The notes under the pieces: model-generated
Seen by the model: the letters and a program-made list of their open reading frames with translations, nothing else
Database searches by the model: none
What the model was told of the DNA's origin: nothing
Shown: positions 1 to 8,359 of the stretch, one piece after another
Layout: each line of letters opens with the position of its first letter
Position numbering within the stretch: the first letter of the stretch is position 1
NCBI RefSeq assembly: GCF_000014425.1
Contig: NC_008530.1
Coordinates: forward strand, 682,001 to 746,000
Direction of reading: 5' to 3'
Length of the DNA stretch: 64,000 nucleotides
DNA from: Lactobacillus gasseri ATCC 33323 = JCM 1131
Lineage (GTDB): Bacteria > Bacillota > Bacilli > Lactobacillales > Lactobacillaceae
Translations under genes and position numbers: made by a program

Positions 1-2
1 AG

Positions 3-353
3 CCACTTGATGTAGTTGATTTTCATAATTTAGCTAAAAGAAGTTACTTTATTATGACTGATTCAGGTGGTGTGCAAGAAGAAGCCCCTTCTCTTGGCAA
101 ACCGGTATTAGTTTTACGTGATACGACTGAACGCCCAGAGGGTGTTGAAGCAGGAACCCTGAAGCTTGTAGGTACTGAGGTAGATAAGGTTCATGATGAA
201 ATGATTCGTTTACTTGAAGATAAGAAAGCCTATGATGAAATGGCCAATGCTAAAAATCCTTACGGAGATGGTAAGGCTTCAGATCGAATTATGAATGCAA
301 TTGCTTATTATTTTGATAAAGAACATAATCAAAAGCCAGCAGATTTTAGATAA
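3..353 (+). CDS. wecB: UDP-N-acetylglucosamine 2-epimerase, C-terminal part (5' end outside window)
   Basis: The open frame runs in from the window edge; the first full codon is at base 3, and the stop is TAA at 351-353. The translation has the family signature TDSGGVQEEAPSLGKP followed by RDTTERPEGVEAG, which in non-hydrolysing UDP-GlcNAc 2-epimerases forms the UDP-binding C-terminal half. The enzyme interconverts UDP-GlcNAc and UDP-ManNAc in the cytoplasm for cell-wall teichoic acid or polysaccharide linkage units. About 116 codons are present out of a usual 370-380. A strong hairpin terminator follows directly. The symbol mnaA is used for the same gene in other Firmicutes. Confidence 0.9.
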   Translation, partial: PLDVVDFHNLAKRSYFIMTDSGGVQEEAPSLGKPVLVLRDTTERPEGVEAGTLKLVGTEVDKVHDEMIRLLEDKKAYDEMANAKNPYGDGKASDRIMNAIAYYFDKEHNQKPADFR

Positions 354-354
354 A

Positions 355-387
355 AAAAAGCTCCAGAAGTTAATCTGGAGCTTTTTT
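355..387. terminator. Bidirectional terminator between wecB and the gtrA-like gene
   Basis: The arms AGCTCCAGA (359-367) and TCTGGAGCT (374-382) pair around a six-base loop. There is a T run on the plus side and an A run before it, so it can end transcription from both converging genes. The T run touches the stop codon of the minus-strand gene. Confidence 0.85.
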
Positions 388-899
388 CAGTATTTCTTAT
401 TAAAATGATCTTTAAACCTTTTAGCAAACTTACTACTAGTATTAAGAAAAATTGATTTAGTAGTTAAGTAGTTAAAAATACCTACTAAAATTTGATCGAC
501 AATTTTTACAAAAAGAGCATTCCAGTGAAGCCAGGAAATACCAACTAACATAATCAAGTTATCAGGAATCAAACTGATAATTCGGTAAATAAAGAATAAA
601 CATAGTTGGTAGACAACGCCGTGCTGCTTATCAACATTTTGGATAAATACGCTATGTTTATTAAAAGAAAAAGAGGCTAAATTAGAAATAATGAAGGCGA
701 TCGTGTTAGCATAAATTACTGGAATTTTCCAAACATTATGAAATAAAAGAAAGCAGACAATATTAATGACTGCTGCAAGAAAACAAAAGATAACATAAAC
801 ATAAAAGTTTCGGTGTCTGGCAACAAGTCTACCTCCAAGCTCTCTTAATTGCTCTTGGGTAATTTTTTGCCCCTTTCTTTTATGATGCCTTTTAGTCAT
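387..899 (-). CDS. GtrA-like membrane protein
   Basis: A small integral membrane protein of about 170 residues with a basic N-terminus (MTKRHHKRKGQK) and four hydrophobic segments, the usual size and topology of the GtrA family (PF04138). In known cases these proteins help move lipid-linked sugars across the membrane for cell-surface glycosylation. I place the start at ATG 899 because GAGG lies six bases upstream and the ATG overlaps the flavodoxin stop, suggesting translational coupling. An in-frame TTG at 911 would add four residues. The substrate cannot be read from the sequence; the neighbouring UDP-GlcNAc 2-epimerase gene fits a cell-wall polysaccharide context but proves nothing. Confidence 0.8.
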   Translation of the reverse strand: MTKRHHKRKGQKITQEQLRELGGRLVARHRNFYVYVIFCFLAAVINIVCFLLFHNVWKIPVIYANTIAFIISNLASFSFNKHSVFIQNVDKQHGVVYQLCLFFIYRIISLIPDNLIMLVGISWLHWNALFVKIVDQILVGIFNYLTTKSIFLNTSSKFAKRFKDHFNKKY

Positions 900-1338
900 T
901 AAATGCCTCAACTATTTCTTCAGTAGCTTGATCGATTAAGTCGATATCCTCATCGTCAACAGCATTTTCAATTTTAACTGGTTTAGCTACTTCAACTGCA
1001 CCGCATTTAATAAATGCTTTTTCGAAATCATCTACATTTTCGCAATAGTGATCTTTATATGTTTTGTCTCCTGAACCCATAACAGCAAATTTTTTGCCAG
1101 AAAGGTCAAGCGTAATTAGTTGATCATAAAAGTCTTTTAATTCATCAGTCATAACGCCTTCGCCGTATGTATAAGTAACCATTACGCAAAGGTCAGCATC
1201 AAGATAAGAAGTAGCATCTGCAAAGCTGACGTCGATATTTTTAACGTCAAAACCTGCATCTTGTAAATTCTCTTCTAAAATCTCCGCCATATCTTCATCA
1301 TTACCAGTCATACTGGCAAAGACAATCTGTGCTTTCAT
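892..1338 (-). CDS. Flavodoxin
   Basis: A 148-residue acidic protein with the flavodoxin fold pattern. The FMN phosphate-binding loop ASMTGNDEDMA is near residues 8-18, TYTYGEG near 55-61, and the GSGDKTYKDHYCE loop near 88-100 would contact the isoalloxazine ring. Flavodoxins are cytoplasmic one-electron carriers using FMN. Length matches the short-chain class. It is the first gene of a two-gene unit with the gtrA-like gene. A purine-rich AGAAAGAAG precedes the ATG, and a promoter lies about 35 bases upstream. The partner reductase is not in this window. Confidence 0.9.
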   Translation of the reverse strand: MKAQIVFASMTGNDEDMAEILEENLQDAGFDVKNIDVSFADATSYLDADLCVMVTYTYGEGVMTDELKDFYDQLITLDLSGKKFAVMGSGDKTYKDHYCENVDDFEKAFIKCGAVEVAKPVKIENAVDDEDIDLIDQATEEIVEAFND

Positions 1339-1370
1339 GCAAAAAACTTCTTTCTATAACGTTTTCTTTT

Positions 1371-1376
1371 ATTATA
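1371..1376 (-). promoter_or_regulatory. Probable -10 of the flavodoxin promoter
   Basis: Reading the minus strand, TATAAT is preceded by TTTACA with a long 19-base spacer. The -10 is perfect and the -35 is weak. Confidence 0.5.
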
Positions 1377-1522
1377 CTAAAGAAGTATAGAAGTTTGTAA
1401 ATCTTAAGAGAAATTATTTAAGAAAAGCTTTATAATGAATATCTGGAATTTTCTCAATAACTACTAAATTATACTTATTTAAGGTATGCTAGGAGTATAT
1501 AAATTAAAAAGGAGATTTTTTA

Positions 1523-2347
1523 ATGATAACAATTAAGTCAAAACGCGAATTGCAAGGAATGCAAAAATCTGGTCGCGTTTTAGCAGCAATGTTTGAAGGT
1601 TTACGTGACGTGATTAAACCTGGAATTTCTACTTGGGAAATTGAAGAATTTGCACAGGATTTTATGAAAAAACATGGTGGTCGTCTTTCAGAACAAGGCT
1701 TTGAAGGATATAAGTATGGTACTTGTATTAGTGTCAATGACGAAATTGCGCATGCAATTCCTCGAAAAGATAAGATCTTAAAAGAAGGCGACTTAGTTAG
1801 TGTTGACGTAACTTGTAACGTCGATGGCTATGAAACTGACTCATGCACTACTTATGGTGTTGGCGAAATTTCTGCTGAAGATCAAAAATTAATGGATGTT
1901 ACTAAAAAAGCAATGTACATGGGAATTGACCAAGCTGTTGTGGGTAATCGTATTGGTGACATTGGTAGCGTTATTCAAAATTACGTTGAGAATGAAAATG
2001 GTTATGGTGATGTACGAGAACTTGTAGGCCACGGAATTCAACCATCTATTCACGAAGATCCAGAAGTTCCTCACTGGGGTAAGGCAGGTCACGGTTTACG
2101 TTTGCGTGAAGGAATGACTATTACAGTTGAACCAATGGTTGAAGCAGGTGGGGACTGGAGAATTGAACAAAAGACTGTTTCAGATCCAAACGATGACTGG
2201 GTATACTACGCAACTCCAGATGGATCAAAAGCAGCACAATTTGAGCATACTTTTGCTATCACTCCAGATGGTCCAAAGATCTTAACTTTACAAAAGCCAT
2301 ATGATGGTTATGAAAAGTATCTTCCTCACTTTTTAGATGAAGATTAA
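1523..2347 (+). CDS. map: Methionine aminopeptidase type I
   Basis: Removes the initiator methionine from new proteins in the cytoplasm. The 274-residue protein shows the five metal ligands of the M24A family: D95 and D106 in SVDVTCNVDGYETDS, H170 in LVGHGIQP, E203 in TVEPM and E241 in FEHTF; H77 is the substrate-binding histidine. An acidic insert near residues 221-240 (DPNDDWVYYATPDGS) makes it somewhat longer than the 250-residue B. subtilis enzyme. The start ATG follows AAAGGAG at about eight bases. The yihY-like gene begins 15 bases after the stop, so the two are probably cotranscribed. Confidence 0.95.
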   Translation: MITIKSKRELQGMQKSGRVLAAMFEGLRDVIKPGISTWEIEEFAQDFMKKHGGRLSEQGFEGYKYGTCISVNDEIAHAIPRKDKILKEGDLVSVDVTCNVDGYETDSCTTYGVGEISAEDQKLMDVTKKAMYMGIDQAVVGNRIGDIGSVIQNYVENENGYGDVRELVGHGIQPSIHEDPEVPHWGKAGHGLRLREGMTITVEPMVEAGGDWRIEQKTVSDPNDDWVYYATPDGSKAAQFEHTFAITPDGPKILTLQKPYDGYEKYLPHFLDED

Positions 2348-2362
2348 TAAGTAGTAAAGTTT

Positions 2363-3286
2363 ATGAAATCTTTTCTCAATCAGACTAAAAACCGTATAAC
2401 AGAATTTTTTCAATTATTATCTAAATATATTAGCCAAGGCGAGATAAATCAGACTTCGATTATTATCGCTTATTATGTACTGCTTAGTATTTTCCCAATT
2501 ATCATTATTATTGGAAATGTCTTGCCCTTATTTAGTATTGATACAAAACCGATTGCTCGCTACCTTGAATTAATTTTTCCATCACAAGTTTCAAGTTTGA
2601 TTATGCCCATTATTAATGCTTTATTGAAAAAGCATTCAAGTGGCTTTATTTCTTTGGGTATTGTGATTGCAATTTGGTCTTTAAGTTGTTTAGTGAACTC
2701 AGTTCGTTTAGCTGCAAATAAAATTTATGGCGTTGATAAAAAAGAAAAAGGAAAGTCATGGTGGAACTATTTACTTGCTAGGACCTTCACCTTTGCACTT
2801 TCTGTAATTTTAGTGGCTGGCTTTTCCATCATAATCTTTGTATTTACCTTTGGTAGACAGATTATGGAATTTCTAGCTCCAATTTTTAATCTATCGTTAT
2901 GGTGGGTATATAAATTGGAAAATTATCGCTGGCCAATTATCATTTTAATGACAGTTATTATCAACTTGTATATTAACTATGTTATTCCAAATATCAGCGT
3001 TCAAAAGCGGGTAGTATGGCCCGGGGTTTGTTTCACTGTAGCTAGCTGGGGTGCCTTGTCTTATTTCTTTGGTTTGTATTTAAGACAGTTTGGAACGCGC
3101 TGGCAAAATTATGGAATTGTCGGTTCATTTATAATTTTTATGTTATGGCTTAATATAGGTTCATTCTTACTTTTGTTAGGTATTTGTATTAATGCTACAG
3201 GGGATGAACTAAAAGATAGAAAAATTGAATACAGTCGTAGCCCGATTTTGAGAATTTTTAGAAAAAATAAGAAATTACCTAAATAA
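2363..3286 (+). CDS. YihY/BrkB-family membrane protein
   Basis: A 307-residue polytopic protein with about six hydrophobic segments and the family pattern IIIAYYVLLSIFPI near residue 34 and WPGVCFTVASWG near residue 220. The family was once annotated as ribonuclease BN, which has been withdrawn; its molecular role is unknown. The C-terminal 30 residues are basic and cytoplasmic. It follows map by 15 bases with no terminator between, so the two are read as one unit. Confidence 0.85.
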   Translation: MKSFLNQTKNRITEFFQLLSKYISQGEINQTSIIIAYYVLLSIFPIIIIIGNVLPLFSIDTKPIARYLELIFPSQVSSLIMPIINALLKKHSSGFISLGIVIAIWSLSCLVNSVRLAANKIYGVDKKEKGKSWWNYLLARTFTFALSVILVAGFSIIIFVFTFGRQIMEFLAPIFNLSLWWVYKLENYRWPIIILMTVIINLYINYVIPNISVQKRVVWPGVCFTVASWGALSYFFGLYLRQFGTRWQNYGIVGSFIIFMLWLNIGSFLLLLGICINATGDELKDRKIEYSRSPILRIFRKNKKLPK

Positions 3287-3344
3287 GTTATCTTAAGTTT
3301 GGTAAAATACATTATGGAAAGCTTATTTTTGTGAGGAGAATAAA

Positions 3345-4253
3345 ATGAAAGTAAGAAAAGCAGTTATTCCAGCAGCTGGATTAGGTACTAGATTTTTACC
3401 TGCAACTAAGGCTATGCCTAAGGAAATGGTACCAATTGTTGATAAACCAACAATTCAATTTATCGTAGAAGAAGCTAAAAAATCAGGAATTGAAGATATC
3501 TTGATTGTTACTGGTAAGAACAAGCGCTCAATTGAAGATCACTTTGACGCTAACCCAGAACTAGAACAAGATTTGGAAGAAAAGGGTAAGACTGAACTTT
3601 TACACTTGACCCAATCAATTACTAATTTAGGTGTTAACCTTTACTACACTCGTCAACCACATCCAGCTGGTTTAGGAGATGCGATTTTAAGAGCTCGCAG
3701 CTTCGTTGGGGATGAACCATTTGCTGTTATGCTTGGTGACGACTTAATGGACGACAAGGTTCCACTAACTAAGCAATTAATTGATCGCTACGATAAGACA
3801 CATGCATCAACTATTGCTGTTATGCCTGTACCACATGAAGAAGTTTCTAAGTACGGTGTTATCGATCCAGATAACGAAATTGAACCAGGCTTGATTAACG
3901 TTAAAGCCTTTGTTGAAAAGCCAGATGTTGATAAAGCTCCTAGTGATTACGCAATCATTGGTCGTTACTTATTAACTCCAGAAATTTTTGATATTTTAGC
4001 ACATCAAAAACCTGGTCGTGGTGGCGAAATTCAATTAACTGACGCTATTGATACTATGAACAAGACTCAACGAGTATTTGCTCATGTATTTAACGGTGAA
4101 CGTCACGATGTTGGTAACAAGGAAGGTTACCTTGAAACCTCAATTGAATATGGTTTATCTCACCCACAAATTAAAGATGATTTACGTAAGTACATCATTG
4201 CAATGGGGCAAAAATTACAAAATGAAGATAAAAAGACTAATAAGAAAAAATAA
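3345..4253 (+). CDS. galU: UTP-glucose-1-phosphate uridylyltransferase
   Basis: Makes UDP-glucose from UTP and glucose-1-phosphate for teichoic acid glycosylation, glycolipid and exopolysaccharide synthesis. The nucleotide-binding signature [19 protein letters not shown] is at residues 10-28, with VEKP near 188 and [12 protein letters not shown] near 224. Length 302 is typical. GTGAGGAG lies just before the ATG. An AT-rich stretch with TAAAAT before the gene could be a -10, but I see no convincing -35. The C-terminus is lysine-rich (KKTNKKK). A strong terminator follows, so the gene ends its transcription unit. Confidence 0.95.
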   Translation: MKVRKAVIPAAGLGTRFLPATKAMPKEMVPIVDKPTIQFIVEEAKKSGIEDILIVTGKNKRSIEDHFDANPELEQDLEEKGKTELLHLTQSITNLGVNLYYTRQPHPAGLGDAILRARSFVGDEPFAVMLGDDLMDDKVPLTKQLIDRYDKTHASTIAVMPVPHEEVSKYGVIDPDNEIEPGLINVKAFVEKPDVDKAPSDYAIIGRYLLTPEIFDILAHQKPGRGGEIQLTDAIDTMNKTQRVFAHVFNGERHDVGNKEGYLETSIEYGLSHPQIKDDLRKYIIAMGQKLQNEDKKTNKKK

Positions 4254-4274
4254 TAATTTTTATTAGCATTTTAG

Positions 4275-4306
4275 AAAGAAACTATCGATCGATAGTTTCT
4301 TTTTTT
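4275..4306 (+). terminator. Terminator after galU
   Basis: The arms AAAGAAACTATC and GATAGTTTCTTT pair around the loop GATC, followed by a T run. The whole element is an almost perfect palindrome and could work on both strands. Confidence 0.9.
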
Positions 4307-4372
4307 GATAAAAAATATTTTTCGTTTTTGCGTAATAGTAATTAGAAACTTTTCATAAAAAGGGAAACGCTT

Positions 4373-5206
4373 ATGCGCAAAAATGAAAACGAGTTAGTAG
4401 CTAAAATCATTGATGATCCTGTATTCAGCTGGGTGATGGAACAAGATGATAATTGTTGCAAATTATTGCAAGCAATTTTACCAGAGCTGAATATTACTCG
4501 AGTCGAATTTGAAACGCAAAAGAGATTAAAGTTTCATCCAGAAAAACGGGGAACGATTCTAGATATTTTAGCTTATGATCAAAAAGGACGAGTCTATGAT
4601 ATTGAACTACAGGTATTACAGAATAAGTTTCTTGCTCAACGAATTCGATATTATTTTTCAATGATTGATCAGAATTTGTTGATGAGTGGTGGTAAGTATC
4701 GAGATTTACCAGAGACTTATGTGATTTTTATTTTGCCAAATGATCCATATGATCAAGATGAAAAATACTATGAATTTGCTTTTCAGCAGTTGAAACGAAA
4801 AAATCCATTGGTGCTTGATACTAAGCAACACGCAATTATCTTAAATGCGAGTGGGAGTATCGGTGAGGTTACACCGCGTCTACAAGGCTTTTTTGACTTG
4901 ATTCATGATAAAATAAGTACAAAAGATGAGTTTATTGAAAAATTGAATCGAGAAGTTAAAAAGTTCGGTACTGATCCGGGAAGGAGAAAAGAACTTATGG
5001 ATTATCAGATGAGATTAGATGATGAAAGAGAATTTGGTAAGGAACTAGGTCGAGAACAAGAAGAGATTAATGCAATTCAGAAGTTAATAAAAATTACCCG
5101 ACAATTAAAAGCAAGCGATGACTTTATCTTGAAGCAATTAATTGCTAATTATGGCGATGATTTTTCGAAAGAAGAGTTGCAAGAATTTATTAAAAAGAAT
5201 AAATAA
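4373..5206 (+). CDS. Rpn-family PD-(D/E)XK nuclease-like protein
   Basis: A 277-residue protein of the Rpn/PDDEXK family transposase-like group (PF12784 type), known in E. coli as recombination-promoting nucleases. The active-site pattern is visible: D64 in TILDILAYD and E78-x-Q80 in YDIELQV. R90 and the RYY following are also characteristic. The C-terminal region from about 200 is charged and helical, with DEREFGKELGREQEE. The start ATG has AAAGGGAAA upstream. It stands alone between two terminators. Such genes occur in many near copies in lactobacilli. The role in vivo (DNA cleavage, recombination or defence) cannot be told from the sequence. Confidence 0.85.
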   Translation: MRKNENELVAKIIDDPVFSWVMEQDDNCCKLLQAILPELNITRVEFETQKRLKFHPEKRGTILDILAYDQKGRVYDIELQVLQNKFLAQRIRYYFSMIDQNLLMSGGKYRDLPETYVIFILPNDPYDQDEKYYEFAFQQLKRKNPLVLDTKQHAIILNASGSIGEVTPRLQGFFDLIHDKISTKDEFIEKLNREVKKFGTDPGRRKELMDYQMRLDDEREFGKELGREQEEINAIQKLIKITRQLKASDDFILKQLIANYGDDFSKEELQEFIKKNK

Positions 5207-5211
5207 AATTG

Positions 5212-5251
5212 AAATAAGGATTATGTAAAAAAACATAATTCTTATTTTTTT
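5212..5251 (+). terminator. Terminator after the rpn-like gene
   Basis: The arms AATAAGGATTATGT and ACATAATTCTTATT pair around an A-rich loop and are followed by a T run. Confidence 0.85.
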
Positions 5252-5255
5252 AGTC

Positions 5256-5317
5256 AAAAAGTGTAATCTTTTTGCCAACTTCTTGTAAGTAGTGAGAAAA
5301 TATAAGTGACACTTTTT
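5256..5317 (+). promoter_or_regulatory. Inverted repeat in the leader of the opu-type operon
   Basis: AAAAAGTGT at 5256-5264 is mirrored by ACACTTTTT at 5309-5317, directly before the operon's ribosome-binding site. A -10-like TATAAG lies between. This may be an operator or leader structure for osmotic control, but the sequence alone does not show which protein would bind. Confidence 0.35.
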
Positions 5318-5332
5318 TATAAGGATTAAATG

Positions 5333-6292
5333 ATGATTGAATACAAAAATATTTCGAAGAAATATCAGGATCAAACGATTCTAAAGGATGTTTCTTTTAC
5401 AGTGAAAAAAGGAGATATCTTCGTTTTAGTTGGACCTAGTGGCAGTGGCAAGACTACGCTGTTAAAAATGTTCAATAGACTGATTGAACCGACCAAAGGC
5501 GAGATATTGTTAGATGATAAATCAATAAAGGAATATGATCTACGTAAATTAAGAGAAAAAACTGGTTACGTTTTGCAGACTGCCAGTTTGTTTCCAAATT
5601 TGACTGTTGGTGAAAATATCACAATTGTTCTAGAGCAAGAAGGCGTTAGTCGAACAGAACGTCGTAAGAGGCAGAAAGAATTATTAAAGTCAGTTGACCT
5701 AGATCCCAAATTATATTGTGATCGGATGCCAAATGAACTTTCAGGTGGCGAGCAACAAAGAGTAGGAATTATTCGTGCCCTAGCTGCAAATCCTGAGGTA
5801 GTTCTAATGGATGAGCCTTTTTCCGCTCTTGATCCAGTAGTGAGAAAACAATTACAAGACTTACTACTTAATCTTCATGATGAGCTTAATAAAACGGTGA
5901 TATTTGTAACGCACGACATGCAAGAAGCAATTCGATTAGGAAACACAATTGGTGTCTTGCATGAAGGTATTTTAGAGCAAGTTGGTAAACCCAGAGAAAT
6001 TTTACGTCATCCTGCAACTAAGTTTGTTCGAGAATTTTTTGCCGGAAATCGAATTAATCAAAAATTGGACCTGGAAACACTGCTCAAAAGTGAGTTAGGA
6101 GTAGATCCTAGATTTTATCCAAAGGTAGATACTTTAGTTCGCTATCATGTTTACAGCGTGCAAGATTTAATCAAGGATTGTTCTAATTATCCTGATAGTC
6201 TATTTATTGCAGAAACAGAGTTTGGTGAATTTCTAATTGAACCAAAACGAGTTTGGAATTTCTTCTTAAAGTGGGTGGCTGGAAATGATTAA
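5333..6292 (+). CDS. Quaternary-amine (glycine betaine/carnitine/choline) ABC transporter ATPase
   Basis: The ATP-hydrolysing subunit of an osmoprotectant importer, related to OpuCA/ProV. Walker A GPSGSGKTT is near residues 34-42, the Q loop near 82, the signature LSGGEQQR near 138-145 and Walker B VVLMDEP near 157. The C-terminal ~80 residues sit where OpuCA has tandem CBS domains, but only a short, poorly matching remnant is visible. Two ATGs (5330 and 5333) are possible; the second has the better distance to AAGGA. It overlaps the permease gene by eight bases, so translation is likely coupled. Confidence 0.88.
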   Translation: MIEYKNISKKYQDQTILKDVSFTVKKGDIFVLVGPSGSGKTTLLKMFNRLIEPTKGEILLDDKSIKEYDLRKLREKTGYVLQTASLFPNLTVGENITIVLEQEGVSRTERRKRQKELLKSVDLDPKLYCDRMPNELSGGEQQRVGIIRALAANPEVVLMDEPFSALDPVVRKQLQDLLLNLHDELNKTVIFVTHDMQEAIRLGNTIGVLHEGILEQVGKPREILRHPATKFVREFFAGNRINQKLDLETLLKSELGVDPRFYPKVDTLVRYHVYSVQDLIKDCSNYPDSLFIAETEFGEFLIEPKRVWNFFLKWVAGND

Positions 6293-7835
6293 ATCTTTAT
6301 GGCAAATGCTTTTAACAGAACACGATCAAATTTGGGCTACGACGCTTGTTCATATTAAAATTTCACTAATTGCTCTCCTTATCGCAATGGTAATTGCAAT
6401 TCCGCTAGCTTTTATTTTAAAGGGACATAAAAAAGTAGCTGAATTCACACTGCAAATTGCTGGTATTATTCAAACTATTCCAAGCTTAGCAATTCTAGGT
6501 TTGTTATTACCTTTTGTCGGAATTGGGACTACACCTGCGATTATTGCCTTAGTTTTATATGCAATAATGCCTATTTTTCAGAATACTTATTCAGGTTTAA
6601 CAGATATTCCTGATAATTTAGAAGAAGCAGCAACTGCCTTTGGTCTGACAAAATGGAAGAAATTACAGCGATTAGAAATCCCAATGGCCATGCCGATGAT
6701 TTTTGCTGGAGTTCGAATTGCTTTAGTAATGATTATTGGTACAGCAACACTTGCAGCCTTAATTGGTGGTGGTGGACTAGGTACTTACATTTATGTCGGC
6801 ATTAATTCAAATAACAATACTGAAGTTTTAATGGGTGCGATTTTATCCGCACTGCTTGCCTTAGTATTTAGTGGCGTTTTAAAATTTATTGCTAAAAATA
6901 ATAAGCGACTCAAGTGGGGAAGTATTATTATCGCTGTAATTTTGCTCATTTGGGGCGGAAGCAGTTTATATACTCACTTCACTAGCACTTCAAAGAATAA
7001 TATTGCTGAACCAAAACAAACAATTACAATTGCCGGGAAAATGGGCTCTGAGCCAGCTATTTTAATTAATATGTATAAAGACCTGATTGAAAAGAATGAT
7101 CCAAATACCAAGGTAGTCTTAAAGCCTAATTTTGGTGGAACAACATTTTTATTTAAGGCTCTTCAGACAGATAAAGTTGATATTTATCCTGAATTCACTG
7201 GAACAGTCTTGCAAACCTTAGTTAAAACAGGTAAAAAGACTGGCAATGATCCAAATCAAGTTTATGTTGAAGCTAGAAGCGATTTAAAGAAACAATTTGA
7301 TATGGAATACTTAAAGCCAATGGCTTATCAAAACGGTTATGCTTTGGCAACAACGCAGAAATTTGCAAAAGACAACCATTTGACTAAAATGAGTGATTTA
7401 AACCGCGTTAATAAAAAAGTTCACGCAGCTTTTGATCCAGACTTTACTTCTTTAAAAGATGGGTATCCTGGATTAAAGAAAATTTATAAGTTGGATTTTG
7501 CATCAATTAAAAGTACTGAATCAAGTATTCGTTATCATGCTATTGCGAATAATCAAGCTAATATTGTTGATGGCTACACTACTGATGCCGAGATTAAAAA
7601 GTATAACTTAGTAATGCTTGATGATGATAAAAAATTCTTCCCACCTTATCAAGGTGCTCCGTTGATGAAGGCAAAATTTGCAGAGAGAAATCCTCAAATT
7701 GTAAAAGCATTAAACAAACTAGCTGGTAAAATTACAACTCAAGAAATGCAGGAAATGAATTATCAGGTTAATGTTAAGCACGAAAAGCCAGCTAAAGTGG
7801 CTCATGATTATTTGGTAAAACATGGATTAATTTAG
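6285..7835 (+). CDS. Quaternary-amine ABC transporter permease fused to substrate-binding protein
   Basis: A 516-residue fusion. Residues 1-210 are a BPD-type permease with about five membrane spans and the EAA loop EEAATAFGLTKWKKLQ near 117-132. A further span near 217-230 (IIIAVILLIWGG) links it to an extracytoplasmic OpuAC-type binding domain (about 245-516), beginning TITIAGKMGSEPAILI. The fusion tethers the binding protein to the membrane, as known for OpuA and OpuBC/ChoQ-like systems. Betaine, carnitine and choline are all possible substrates. The ATG lies in the preceding gene's end, and an osmC-like gene follows by 13 bases. Confidence 0.9.
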   Translation: MIKSLWQMLLTEHDQIWATTLVHIKISLIALLIAMVIAIPLAFILKGHKKVAEFTLQIAGIIQTIPSLAILGLLLPFVGIGTTPAIIALVLYAIMPIFQNTYSGLTDIPDNLEEAATAFGLTKWKKLQRLEIPMAMPMIFAGVRIALVMIIGTATLAALIGGGGLGTYIYVGINSNNNTEVLMGAILSALLALVFSGVLKFIAKNNKRLKWGSIIIAVILLIWGGSSLYTHFTSTSKNNIAEPKQTITIAGKMGSEPAILINMYKDLIEKNDPNTKVVLKPNFGGTTFLFKALQTDKVDIYPEFTGTVLQTLVKTGKKTGNDPNQVYVEARSDLKKQFDMEYLKPMAYQNGYALATTQKFAKDNHLTKMSDLNRVNKKVHAAFDPDFTSLKDGYPGLKKIYKLDFASIKSTESSIRYHAIANNQANIVDGYTTDAEIKKYNLVMLDDDKKFFPPYQGAPLMKAKFAERNPQIVKALNKLAGKITTQEMQEMNYQVNVKHEKPAKVAHDYLVKHGLI

Positions 7836-7848
7836 AAAAGAGATAGAA

Positions 7849-8259
7849 ATGACAAAGTATACAGTAAAAAGCAAGCTAACTGATACTCCTTGGCAAATTG
7901 AAAATAGAACCAAGAAGCATAAATTTATGGCTGATGAATCAGCAAGCGGCAAAAATGTTGCTCCTAATCCAGTAGAGTATTTAGCTGGTGCAGTAAATTC
8001 TTGTATTTCGATTTCTGCAGGAATGATTGCTAACGTTCATCATTTAGATGTAAAAAACTTCAAAGTTACAACACAAGCAATTACTACTAAGTTAGGACAT
8101 GGGAAGTCAGTTGTCAGTGAAATGTTAATTACAGTTTCTTTTGACAGCTCCATGTCTCAAGAAGAAAAGCAGGACTTTTTAGCACATACCCTGCATGTTT
8201 CAACTGTTTATCAAACAGTATCTCAAAGTGTTAAAACTTATGTAGAATTGGAAGATTAA
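7849..8259 (+). CDS. OsmC-like protein lacking the second cysteine
   Basis: A 136-residue member of the OsmC/Ohr superfamily, which reduces organic hydroperoxides with two cysteines. Here C52 in NSCISIS is the usual first cysteine. At the place of the second (the CP motif) the protein reads HVSTVYQT, with S118 where the cysteine should be. This suggests loss or change of peroxidase chemistry, or a one-cysteine mechanism. It follows the osmoprotectant transporter by 13 bases with AGAGATAG before the ATG, and a terminator follows, so the three genes probably form one operon. Confidence 0.85.
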   Translation: MTKYTVKSKLTDTPWQIENRTKKHKFMADESASGKNVAPNPVEYLAGAVNSCISISAGMIANVHHLDVKNFKVTTQAITTKLGHGKSVVSEMLITVSFDSSMSQEEKQDFLAHTLHVSTVYQTVSQSVKTYVELED

Positions 8260-8265
8260 TTTATA

Positions 8266-8300
8266 AAATACTCTTAGTTACTCGGACTAAGAGTATTTTT
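8266..8300 (+). terminator. Terminator after the osmC-like gene
   Basis: AAATACTCTTAGT pairs with ACTAAGAGTATTT around a short loop, followed by T-rich sequence. Confidence 0.85.
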
Positions 8301-8359
8301 GCTTTTTTTAGGAAAGATAGGGCAAGATATAGATTAATTAAGTTTTAGGGGGATTTAAG

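Noticed and set aside
1504-1737. Minus-strand open frame inside map
   Set aside because: Antisense to a clear conserved gene; shadow frame. The same holds for the frames inside galU, pepN, priA, xseA and prkC.
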